Shown: piece by piece, positions 31,727 to 40,461 of the stretch | How positions within the stretch are numbered: the stretch's first letter is position 1 | How the letters are laid out: the number at the start of each line of letters is the position of its first letter | From: Ustilago trichophora | Lineage: Eukaryota; Basidiomycota; Ustilaginomycetes; Ustilaginales; Ustilaginaceae | Length of the DNA: 64,000 nucleotides | NCBI GenBank assembly: GCA_900323505.1 | Contig: OOIN01000004.1 | Coordinates: forward strand, 62,001 to 126,000 | Reading direction: 5' to 3' | Made by a program: the position numbers and the translations under genes | The notes under the pieces: model-generated | Seen by the model: only the letters and a program-made list of their open reading frames with translations | Databases searched by the model: none | What the model was told of the DNA's origin: nothing

Positions 31727-32519
31727 CATCTGACTCCTGTCCTTTCGTATGTGGACTTCTGTATCCGTGATTGGCTAGACTCGTAGTAACTTACCTGGCC
31801 GGTTCTTCGTCATGCTCTTTCCGCTTCGTTGTGTTTGTTTGCAATTGGACAATGACTTTCTCTCTTCGCTTGTCTTAGGCGTGTCAGGCTGTCTCAGATG
31901 TGCCTCGCATACAACGTGAAGTTGCATCCGCGAAACCACTCCGCAACTGCCTGTGGGTGGTTTCTATGCGCACCCAACCAAGGAGCCTTGGTTAGGGTGG
32001 GTTTGCTTACGTACCTTCTCCACGCTTAGTTTATGTGCCGTCCACGCCTGTGCGCTTGTGATCGTGTTATTATGTGCAGCTGCGGATGCTGAAAGTCTCT
32101 CCGTCTCTGCTGTGAGCTGCGTTCTCACACAAAAGCTACCGTCGGATCTTTAGCCAACGCCCTCGCATCAACACCATCTTGACCTCAATCAGATTTTGTA
32201 AAACGCAGCCAAACGCACAGAACCCCGCTCAAAAGGGCATACTTATGATTTCTGAAAGTTTGGCAGAAAAAAAATGATTTCCACGCTGGTCGGCTTCAAT
32301 AATGAAATGATCAGATCTTGGTCACTTTAAAAAGCAATCATCCCAAATTTCTCCCACCACAGGTAAACGCGCTATCCTTGACCCTGAAACTTCTCTTCTT
32401 CCGACGGGGAACTGTATCGTGACCTGCTAAATATAAGTTTAACTTACACGCCGAGTAACAAGAGCTGTGTGTAGGTCATTTTTCCGCGAACACCGTAGTA
32501 AAGCTGAAAAGCAAAAATG

Positions 32520-32550
<31 letters not shown>
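32520..32550 (+). repeat. Homopolymeric A tract (31 bp)
   Basis: An uninterrupted A run in a gene-free, AT-rich stretch. Possible origins are retroposition of a polyadenylated RNA on the plus strand or simple slippage expansion. Confidence 0.9.
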
Positions 32551-32551
<1 letters not shown>

Positions 32552-33017
32552 ACGAATCGCTTTTCATGATCGCGTAACGCGCGTCTCGCTGATTCGAAGG
32601 GGTCAAAATTGCACAAATTGGCACATCCAATGAGATCTCGGAGCCTCCTCAGAACTTTTTGTCTGATTTTTATCCCTTTTTGGAAGAGTGCGACGATGTG
32701 GACTGCGTGCAGATCGGACTGTGACAGGCAGCAATAATGACTCCACAAGGGAGATGAACATGCGATGTTGAAAATAATTCGAAGTCATGAATAGAGTCAA
32801 ATGAATACCTTAAGTGGCCCATGACACAGTCAGGCCCATCAAAGACTCACCACTATTCTTGCGGACTGTTGTGTCATGAACAGGACCAATTTTGAGGAAT
32901 TTGGCTGTGCAAATTTCGAGCTTTTTAGAACACTTTTTGCAAAGATTGTATTCATAATTGGTGACGGTTTAATCACATTCTACAGAAAGGAGTAACCCGT
33001 CTCAGAGCCTCGCATGA

Positions 33018-33066
33018 AGCCACCCTGGGTGCCTACAGCTTCTCAATGTAGGCACCCAGGGTGGCT
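33018..33066. repeat. Foldback with perfect 20-bp arms (GCCACCC family)
   Basis: Arm 33018-33037 (AGCCACCCTGGGTGCCTACA) is the exact reverse complement of 33047-33066, separated by 9 bases. Each arm contains the palindromic core GCCACCC/GGGTG that recurs in the other members of this family. Confidence 0.88.
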
Positions 33067-33119
33067 ACTTTGCGAAGTCTACCGATACGGGTGGGCTTTG
33101 AAGGTGGCTTCGTTGTAAA

Positions 33120-33178
33120 GCCACCCGGGGTGGCAACGGAGGGTGGCTTCAGGTTGGCATTTTTCTTTTTTCACGATA
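33120..33178 (+). repeat. GCCACCC palindrome module
   Basis: The head palindrome GCCACCCGGGGTGGC (33120-33134) is followed by GGGTGGCTTCAGGTTGGCAT, a T-rich tract and CACGATATG. The same order of blocks occurs at 33590-33658 (reverse), 45293-45352 and 45983-46041. Confidence 0.82.
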
Positions 33179-33589
33179 TGGTATGACTGGAGGGGTCTTT
33201 TGTGAAGAAAGATGACCCTCAAAGCAAATATCAGTGCTGGCTTCTCAGGGTCATAACGTGACTGGCCCATTAACGGGTCAGGTGAGCCAGTCATATACCT
33301 ATTCTCAACAATAAAAAGTTGGCGGCATCGCGGACGTCAAGGTACGGACTGGCTGGCCCTCTGCTATGCCACCCATGGTGGCTATTTATGCGAAGCCGAC
33401 CAAACGGGAAAGGCTTCGATGATGCCCCTGTAAGTTAACGAATCGTTCTTTCTTTTCAGGATGAAGGATTTTTTTTTTTTTCATTGAATCACGCTGTGGA
33501 TGTCATAAATTTGACAAAGTATAGTCGATCTCGTAAAAATCCGCCTTTCCAACAAGTAATTTTGTCATTCAACACGACTGGCCTATAAA

Positions 33590-33684
33590 GAGTCATTCAT
33601 ATCCTAAAAAAAGGAAAATGCCAACTCGAAGCCACCCCCCGATGCCACCCCGGGTGGCTTCGAGGTGGCTTCGAGTTGGCATTT
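33590..33684 (-). repeat. GCCACCC foldback module, reverse orientation
   Basis: Arms 33616-33636 and 33664-33684 are exact 21-bp reverse complements (right arm GGTGGCTTCGAGTTGGCATT plus T). The palindrome GCCACCCCGGGTGGC (33644-33658) sits between them. On the minus strand the left arm leads into a T-rich tract and AGGATATGA, as in the plus-strand module at 45293-45352. Confidence 0.88.
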
Positions 33685-34045
33685 CTACCCTTGTAGGTCC
33701 CTCTGACCAAGCCAACACAGACGGCATCATACAGTTAAGATCATTCATTATTCATGATTATGTGATTATTAGTTTATAACAGGGGAGAGCCGAGCATCAG
33801 AAGGGCTTGTGTCGAGGGAGCTGCGAGCCTGTGCAATTGATCCGTCGGTTGAGCATGTCGTTGAGTTGATGATGAGGAGACAAGCAAGCCCAAGGTGTCA
33901 GTGCGCAGTCCAAAATTGAGAGACCACAGTGAAGGAAGGAGATACTCACAAGTACGGTGCTTCCAAGCATCTGGAGCCGTGACCGTCGAATCTATTGTTG
34001 GCGCCAGCGCCATTGAGCTTGAGACCGCCAACCTTGCCAAGTCCT

Positions 34046-34660
34046 CTAGTCATCGTATTGCCGTTTCTGAACCACGATTGAGATGTTGTAGCCGCCAAAC
34101 ACGGGATGGCTGACGAGCGCACCAATGTACGGGGTTGGCAGGATCGCATCCGACGGGTGTAAGGACACCGCAATGCCAAACTGGCTTGGAACGTGTACGA
34201 AACCGACCGTAGGAGGGTAGAGATCGTGCGTAAACTTCAGCTCCTTCCAAAACTTGACGACCTGAGTGCAGAGGGCCTGCCAAAAGGTCTTGGCAACGTG
34301 CTTGGCAACGGTGGCCGGGTAGTTGGGCTGCGCAACAACGTGCATTGGCAGGATTTGTTTGCGGCACCTGAGGCCGGGCATTGCAATTACAGGCATGTTG
34401 AAGGAGGTTGCGCAGAAGTAGTAGCGCAGAAGAGGTGGTGCGGACGAGTTGAGGAGGAGAAGACGTCGCACCGAAGAGGTGGTGCGGAAGAGGCCGTTGG
34501 CAGGAGAACGAGATTTGGCGGCCAGAGGATACGAGGCAGCCGGCAGGAGAGAAACTAGCAAAAGCGCTTGATGATGAGGAGAGCTTGATGATGACGAGAG
34601 GAGGTAAGAGATGATGATGGGGAGGAGAGGAGACAGGAGACGAAAGATGTCAACGAGCAA
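34046..34660 (-). CDS. Hypothetical ORF beside the transposase gene
   Basis: A 204-residue open frame just downstream of the transposase stop, on the same strand. The first half is Ser/Leu-rich and leader-like. The second half (from MPVIAMPGLRCRKQ, then TFWQALCTQVVKFWKELKF) looks more protein-like but matches no family I know. It could be a third gene of the element, an extra exon, or chance. Confidence 0.25.
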   Translation of the reverse strand: MLVDIFRLLSPLLPIIISYLLSSSSSSPHHQALLLVSLLPAASYPLAAKSRSPANGLFRTTSSVRRLLLLNSSAPPLLRYYFCATSFNMPVIAMPGLRCRKQILPMHVVAQPNYPATVAKHVAKTFWQALCTQVVKFWKELKFTHDLYPPTVGFVHVPSQFGIAVSLHPSDAILPTPYIGALVSHPVFGGYNISIVVQKRQYDD

Positions 34661-34755
34661 GGAGAGCTGAAGGTTGAAGGTGCGGAAGCTGCGTCAATGC
34701 GGAAACAAAAGCCGCCGAATAAACTTTGCTTGTCGACAACTTCATTTGTCCAACA

Positions 34756-37700
34756 TCAACGCGGTGACGCGAGCTTCTTGAGCCCAAGCAATTGTCGACC
34801 ATTGGCGGCGAATGGTACAACCGCAAGCTGGCAAGCAAAGCTCTCAATATCAAGCACTGCCTCCTCACCATAATCTCCACCGTTGTCAATTGCTAATGAA
34901 ATCCCCATATCACCAATGAGCTCCAGACTTGGATGGTGGCTGCCGAGCACATCCAACGACACCTCTGCCAACAGTCGTACGTGCATGAATGTCTGTGTTA
35001 CCGTATCCAATGCAGTAGCCGACAGCCGGATAGCCTTGGAGAAGATCCAAAGGATCCTCGCAGCCCGAGGCTTGCCATTGATCAACACCAGACACCAACA
35101 GTTGGTCCGGTTGTCACGTCCACCTTGGCCAATGCCACCGACTTTGACAGCATCAGGAGCTCTGCTCATGATGGCCGTGCGAGTGAATTCTGCACGGGTG
35201 TCGAGGCGAGCCACGCTGCTAGGAGCCATCGTATCCCAGTAAGGTGTATATCGTGGCATTGCAGCAACGTCGGCAGGCTGTTTGGTGGCATCGGTGCAGC
35301 TCAGAGCATTGGATCGGTGGTTGAGGTGGTCCAGAAGTAAGCCAAATGTGGTGTTGTCAAGCTGCGTCTTCTTGAGACGAGTGTCCAAAGAGGACAAGTT
35401 GAGGGGATGATGGCCCTCGATCGATTGCAGAAGCCTCGTCTCGAAAAAGGGAATGCCGCTCGTAGACAACAAGCGCCTCAGCTCCGACCTCTGCGCGGCG
35501 TTGCGCATGATTGTTGCCTCCAGCACACTGCCTTTATGCCCGCTCGTGGGGATCGTGCCCATTAAGCCGTTGAAACGCTCGAAGGGCAATGAAGAGAAGT
35601 GTCGGGGGGATCCAAAGCGCTTGATGAAGTAGGGGAGATGGGTCACGTTATGATTGTTAAACGTGAGCCATGCTGCTCCCAGAAGCTTGGCCTGACTATG
35701 GTTGAACTTGTCAATGAGGTCGGCCAGCTTGTCTACTTCAGCGCTGGTAAGATCACCGCTGGTCAACTCGACGATGGCGCAGAGCAGCATAGCTGAACGG
35801 AAGACACTCCTCACTCGCTTTGGCCCAGGCAGGTATCGACGGCCATTGGGCTCGCCATCAGCCCTCGCAGGAGCATCGCAGACGTCTAACTCTTCCTCGT
35901 AAAGATGAACATTGACGTCAGCTCCGGGTGGAGGCTGATACTCGACGTTGTCGACGAGAGAAGATGTGGAGGAAGAGTTTTGATGGGACGTCAAAGGCGG
36001 CGGCAGAGAAGAAGGGGTGGCGGCAGCGGTGGCGGCAGTGGCATCGACAACACTGGAGGTATTGGCAGTGGTGGTGGAGATGTGGACGGTGGGATTGGCA
36101 GCCTGAGATGCAGACTGGGGCGCCAATGGCCTCGTTCGAGGCCCTCCCGGCTTGACGAGGGCAAAGTTGAGCTCCTCGTCATCACGACCACCCAAGGACT
36201 CGCTCCAAAGCTGCATAAGGACGAAGGGCAGCAAGACTCTGAATAGAGTCTCCCACTGTTCAGCGGTGGGATTGCCACCACTTCGACTGCCAATGAGCTT
36301 GTTGGGACGCTGCACGTTGGACGGCAGCAAGGCATTGGCAATGATTGACTGCGCTTCCGGCAATCGCTTGCCAATCTCGTTGCATGACTCGATCAACAAA
36401 CGATGCCAAAAGCGCTTGCAGAGGCCAAGATGGATGGCATGCATCATGTCGGGCGGGCAGCTGTCGACGGCACTGAAGTAGCTGAGCTTGTCGATTGCTA
36501 CCCGCCTGAAACCTGCCGCCGTTCGTGACCGAGTCCTACGGCGCTGACTCCCAACAAAGCTGTCCTCCTCGTCCTCCTCGTCATCCGTTAGGCCGAGCTT
36601 TTCTCCTTGCTTCGGGCAATAGGCACAGATTGTGCCTTTTCTGTACTTCAGAGCGAAGCCAGCCACCTTTGCCCGAGCAGGAGTGTCGGCGACGACGAGA
36701 TGGAGGCGCGCTTTGACCAGTTCACCTTCAGGATGGCCTACGGTCTTGATGACCTTGCCGTCGCTGGCGAAGTCCTTCAGCTCGTCGACAATGAGCTTTA
36801 GGAACTTCTGCAGCTGCACGGCTGCCGTATCCTTTGGGCCGGGCAGCAAGCCGACAAGATGGACGCCAAGGCAGCGCCGGTCGTGTGTCGTCAACTGAGC
36901 CGGAAGGTTATCGATCCTCAAGAGTATTGCTCCCGTCGAATGCCATCCGTGGAACTTTCCCTTGTGCGGACCAAACCAGTCAACTGAGAGTGTGACTTTG
37001 AGGTTGAGGCCGGCCGCAACAAAGGGAGCATGTCCGTGATGGCAACGACGTCGGCAATCCTGCGCGCTGCTGCTGCAGTCCTCGAGCCAAGCCGATCCAG
37101 TGGGAATCTCGCCGTAAAGGCGCTGATCAACCTCGTCACCTGAGCAAGAGTCGCAATCGGTGATGTTTGTGTTGGCTCGGCGGTTGGTGTTGGGGGCAGA
37201 GGAAAGCGAAGGGGAGGGCTGAGCTTCTTCAACGACACGTAACCAGTCCTTTAATGTACTGTAGTACTTTTTGTCCATCAGCATGCTGGAAAGGATGGAC
37301 TCTAGAGTGCGATGGCAATAGAGCTGAATTGGACGGCGGTTGTGGTCGTGAAGAAGTCGAGCACCGCAAGCGCATCGGATGTGCCGAGTATTGGGAGCAT
37401 CGGTACCACCATTCCACAGTGTCAGCTCACCGCAATGGGCACAGACAAGATACTCTTCGAAGTCACTGTGCATGCCAAGCCGTTGTCGCACCGACGCAGG
37501 AGTTACGAGCATCGGTAGCGGCGGCAGAGGTAGTGGCGGGGGCAGCATCTGTGACGACGATGAAGGTGAGTTGGGAGCTCTGTGCACCGAAGCTGGTGGC
37601 GGTGGCGAGGGCTGGGATGGTGGCTGAGGAGGCGACAGATGAGGAGGGGCAGTACGAGTGAAAGCATCGGCATCGACAACGAAGGCGCAAAAGCGACTCA

Positions 37701-38475
37701 ACACATGTAATGCGAAGGAGAGGTACAGTGTTGCTATCGCGTTTGACAGTCCGTGGAAGGTCATGAGGTACATGACGAAGATGTAGTTGACCATCACAAA
37801 TTGGCCACGCTGCTGCTGCAGTGAGTCTGTGATGGTCTCTTCCACGGAATCGCTGGTGTTGTTGGGTTGGCCTGCGGTTGAATCGAGCAACAGAGCATGC
37901 ACAAGTGAGAGACGGCTGGCCTGCGAAAAGACAGAAGAGGTGTCTTCGGTTGAGACGGAGGCAGCGTCTGTTGCAGCATCTGTTGCATCGATGCTTCCAA
38001 TGTCTTGGTCGTCGATGCTGCTCGAAGCGTCAGGCAAGTCTGGGAACGGAGGCATTGTGTCGCTGTTGTTAGCGTCACTGTCTTTGGCCTCCTGATCCGC
38101 CTCACCATTGTCTGAGTGGCAAGCAAGCAGCGCATCGTCAGGATCGGCTTCGGCAGATGTGGAATCGCCTAGGCGCTGCCTCTTCCATCGCTCCGCTTGA
38201 GGATCAGGCTCTGACTGAGCGAGCTGAGCCGGAGAAGGGGGAAGAGCAATGGGTGAGGATGCTGGAGGTGACGCTAATGTTGCCGCTGCTGCTGCTGTTG
38301 CTGAAACAGCTCGAGACTCGACTGCCCTAGAGGCGATGCTTGCTGTGCAACGTTGTGCTTTGGTTTGATGCCACCGCCATTGCTCGTAGGAAAAGACTCT
38401 GCCGTCCTCGCCACAGTCTTCACACCTGCATAGCCTGGGCTTGTGGCCCGACCTGCTAGGTGACAGATTGTGCAT
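34756..38475 (-). CDS. Tnp2/Transposase_21-like transposase (CACTA/CMC-type DNA transposon)
   Basis: Single open frame of 1239 residues from the ATG at 38475 (MHNLSPSRSGHKPR); the frame is open further upstream to 38670, but that part is His/Arg low complexity. The N-terminus has a Cys/His cluster (CRCEDCGEDGRV...WRWHQ). A second Cys cluster (CAHCGE...CACG) is near residue 350. The core, about 490-690, reads TLSVDWFGPHKGKFHG, DNLPAQL, VGLLPGPKDTAAVQLQKFL, VVADTPARAKVAGF, CAYCPKQGE and CPPDMMHAIHLGLCKRFW, the block order of plant Tnp2 and basidiomycete relatives. Near 970, LPFERFNGLMGTIPTSGHKG matches the DUF4218-like end. No internal stop or frameshift is evident, so it may be functional or recently active. 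Terminal CACTA repeats were not found by eye. Confidence 0.8.
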   Translation of the reverse strand: MHNLSPSRSGHKPRLCRCEDCGEDGRVFSYEQWRWHQTKAQRCTASIASRAVESRAVSATAAAAATLASPPASSPIALPPSPAQLAQSEPDPQAERWKRQRLGDSTSAEADPDDALLACHSDNGEADQEAKDSDANNSDTMPPFPDLPDASSSIDDQDIGSIDATDAATDAASVSTEDTSSVFSQASRLSLVHALLLDSTAGQPNNTSDSVEETITDSLQQQRGQFVMVNYIFVMYLMTFHGLSNAIATLYLSFALHVLSRFCAFVVDADAFTRTAPPHLSPPQPPSQPSPPPPASVHRAPNSPSSSSQMLPPPLPLPPLPMLVTPASVRQRLGMHSDFEEYLVCAHCGELTLWNGGTDAPNTRHIRCACGARLLHDHNRRPIQLYCHRTLESILSSMLMDKKYYSTLKDWLRVVEEAQPSPSLSSAPNTNRRANTNITDCDSCSGDEVDQRLYGEIPTGSAWLEDCSSSAQDCRRRCHHGHAPFVAAGLNLKVTLSVDWFGPHKGKFHGWHSTGAILLRIDNLPAQLTTHDRRCLGVHLVGLLPGPKDTAAVQLQKFLKLIVDELKDFASDGKVIKTVGHPEGELVKARLHLVVADTPARAKVAGFALKYRKGTICAYCPKQGEKLGLTDDEEDEEDSFVGSQRRRTRSRTAAGFRRVAIDKLSYFSAVDSCPPDMMHAIHLGLCKRFWHRLLIESCNEIGKRLPEAQSIIANALLPSNVQRPNKLIGSRSGGNPTAEQWETLFRVLLPFVLMQLWSESLGGRDDEELNFALVKPGGPRTRPLAPQSASQAANPTVHISTTTANTSSVVDATAATAAATPSSLPPPLTSHQNSSSTSSLVDNVEYQPPPGADVNVHLYEEELDVCDAPARADGEPNGRRYLPGPKRVRSVFRSAMLLCAIVELTSGDLTSAEVDKLADLIDKFNHSQAKLLGAAWLTFNNHNVTHLPYFIKRFGSPRHFSSLPFERFNGLMGTIPTSGHKGSVLEATIMRNAAQRSELRRLLSTSGIPFFETRLLQSIEGHHPLNLSSLDTRLKKTQLDNTTFGLLLDHLNHRSNALSCTDATKQPADVAAMPRYTPYWDTMAPSSVARLDTRAEFTRTAIMSRAPDAVKVGGIGQGGRDNRTNCWCLVLINGKPRAARILWIFSKAIRLSATALDTVTQTFMHVRLLAEVSLDVLGSHHPSLELIGDMGISLAIDNGGDYGEEAVLDIESFACQLAVVPFAANGRQLLGLKKLASPR

Positions 38476-39600
38476 TGTAGAGGTGTCAAGGACGGCAAGA
38501 GAGTCGAAGAGCTGATTTGAGTGGTGGTGGTGGTGGTGGCGGCGGCGGCGGTGGCGAAAGAAAGAAAGCAACAACAAATGCACAGCAAGGTGCCTGTGGG
38601 TGCTCCACCGAGCAAACGGAGGAGTCACGACGACGTGACTGGAAGACTGCAGACACCACGGCAAGGGCACAGAATGCTTAATGCCGAGAAGTTGCTGTCA
38701 ACGGTCAGTGGACGTCGCCGGTCGTCCAACGATGCTGGGATCCGGTGGAGGAAAGGGGGGGGGGACGACGGTGGAGAGCTTACGGGGCTTGACTAGGGCC
38801 ATGGCGTAAGATGCACAAGTTGTTGACGGCGGCAAGCCAGCATGTCGAAAACAAGGAAAAAGGGGGACTGCTTGAACCCTCAAGATGCTGCACGCCCGCA
38901 GCAACGGCCCTACGAAGGCCTTCCGGTGGTCAGACCGGGGGGTTGTCACTCTGCCGAGAGGGTCAGAGCCTTGTTGAGCCTGAGGCGGAGAAACGTTCTC
39001 CTATCCTGGGCTGTCCTCGCCAGGGCGTGCACCTAGAGCGAGGATGTCTTTAACGTCCCTGGATTAAAGGAGACGGTCACTGCCAGGCTTAACTGGACAA
39101 CGAGTGACGGCTGCTGCTGGAGCAGAAGAGTCTCGCGCAAGCGCTGAGAAGTCTTTAACGTCCTCGACAAGAGGACGGTCTGTGTTGCGTGGCACAAGTG
39201 TACTCAGCCGAGTCCACAGGGCGAGCAAGGGGCAGACGGCTGCAGGCGCAGCAGAACAGAGCCACGGACTGGCAAGAAAAGCGGCAAGAGCTGAAGAGAA
39301 TGCGCTCGAGCCGTGAGGCGAGCAGCGAGCGAGGGCGCCAGGACCGGGAAGAATGAAAGAAGAAAGTTAGCAAACAGGGTTGCCTTCCGTCCGACCGGCC
39401 AAGGTACAGTTGCCTCGATCAGACGCAGGGTAGAGCAAATCATCACCTAAGAAGGTGAGGTTGGCTCGTCTGAGAGTGCCAGCACTAACAGACCAGGAGC
39501 ACCGTCGATTTGGTATCCCCGCCTGGCAGGCAGGTCTGTTCTTGGCCGGACGGTGGAGTGGGCTTACCTGTTTGGATGGGAGAAATCGAGATCGCGACCA

Positions 39601-39866
39601 AGTCTTGAAGCGTTGATGGATGGGAATGGGCCGTCGTGAAGCAGTGAGATACCAAAGAAACCCGCTTGGCACAAGATCGTGGCAGAGGCGGATCGCGACA
39701 AAGTCTTGAGGTGTTCGAAGTCTTGAAGCGTTCGACCAAGTCTTGAAGCGTTTGACCAAGTCTTGAAGAAGTCTTGAAGCGTTGATGGATGGGAATGGGC
39801 CGTTGTGAAGCAGTGAGATCCAAAAAAAACCGCTTGGCACAAGATCGTGGCAGAGACGGATCGTTA
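39601..39866 (+). repeat. Direct duplication with short tandem spacer units
   Basis: The block 39601-39693 recurs at 39770-39863 with few differences (both include GATGGATGGGAATGGGCCGT and CGCTTGGCACAAGATCGTGG). Between them the unit GACCAAGTCTTGAAGCGTT is repeated two to three times. It lies between the two transposon genes and may be an internal regulatory or transposase-binding array. Confidence 0.82.
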
Positions 39867-39956
39867 ATATCCATTGAAGGCTCGATCCATGGAAGATGGC
39901 GGTCCGCACCGCGCATTGATGATGTGAAGAAGAGCGGATGGTGTGGTGTTCGTAAT

Positions 39957-40097
39957 GGCGGTAGCGGTGGTAGACGTGGTGGTGGTAGTTGTGGTGGTGG
40001 TAGACGTGGTGGTGGTAGTTGTGGTGGTGGTAGTTGTGGTGGTGGTAGACGTGGTGGTGGTAGTCGTGGTGGTGGTGGTGGTGGTGGTGGTGGTTGA
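39957..40097 (+). repeat. GGTGGTGGTAGT-type minisatellite
   Basis: Trinucleotide-based repeat of GGT with interspersed AGT, TGT and AGAC units, organised in 12-15 bp units. On the minus strand it would encode His-rich peptide, which explains the long spurious frames here. Confidence 0.88.
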
Positions 40098-40461
40098 TGA
40101 TGAGGTCGGTGAAGGTAATGTGCACGGTCGTGCAAACTTGGCTGAGTCAAAAAAAAAAGCTGAGTTTTTTTTCGAGATGAGCATTATGTAATCACTGCGC
40201 CGTCATTCACTGAGACTTGACGTGACGGATGAAGCTTACCTCTCAGCTACCTCTCACTTCTCTTCACGACCATCATGCCTCTTGCCCTCGGTTCGACAAG
40301 GATCAGGCTTTCTTCCCTCGGTTCGCCACTGGGCGCCTCCAACCACGGCTCAACGGAGACACGTACTGGGCGCAACTCGAGCAAATTCGATTCGATTCAC
40401 GGATGCAATCATTTCAAGGTAAGTACATACATTAGGCTCGTGACTTAGGGTAGGGAAGACA

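Larger units (their letters stand above)
31727..34045. other. AT-rich gap at the left edge of the accessory island
   Basis: About 2.3 kb without a recognisable gene. It contains a run of 31 A (32520-32550), several T runs (e.g. near 33468-33481) and the left cluster of GCCACCC palindromic repeats (33016-33684). Composition is more AT-rich than the flanking genes. The long A run with no gene before it could be the tail of a retroposed sequence, but no reverse transcriptase was seen. Confidence 0.6.
38476..40461. other. Spacer between the two transposon genes
   Basis: About 2 kb with internal repeats: paired GTCTTTAACGTCC segments near 39048 and 39152, a duplicated block of about 94 bp, and a GGT/AGT/TGT minisatellite. 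Open frames on both strands arise from the low-complexity composition. It probably holds the transposase promoter. Confidence 0.55.

Noticed and set aside
32520..32550. LINE-type retrotransposon 3' tail
   Set aside because: No reverse transcriptase or endonuclease motif lies nearby; only the A run supports it, so it is kept as a question, not a call.
39367..40150. Two overlapping minus-strand frames with His-rich or Pro-rich repeats
   Set aside because: Both frames are open because of the GGT minisatellite and the duplicated block, so neither is supported as a gene.
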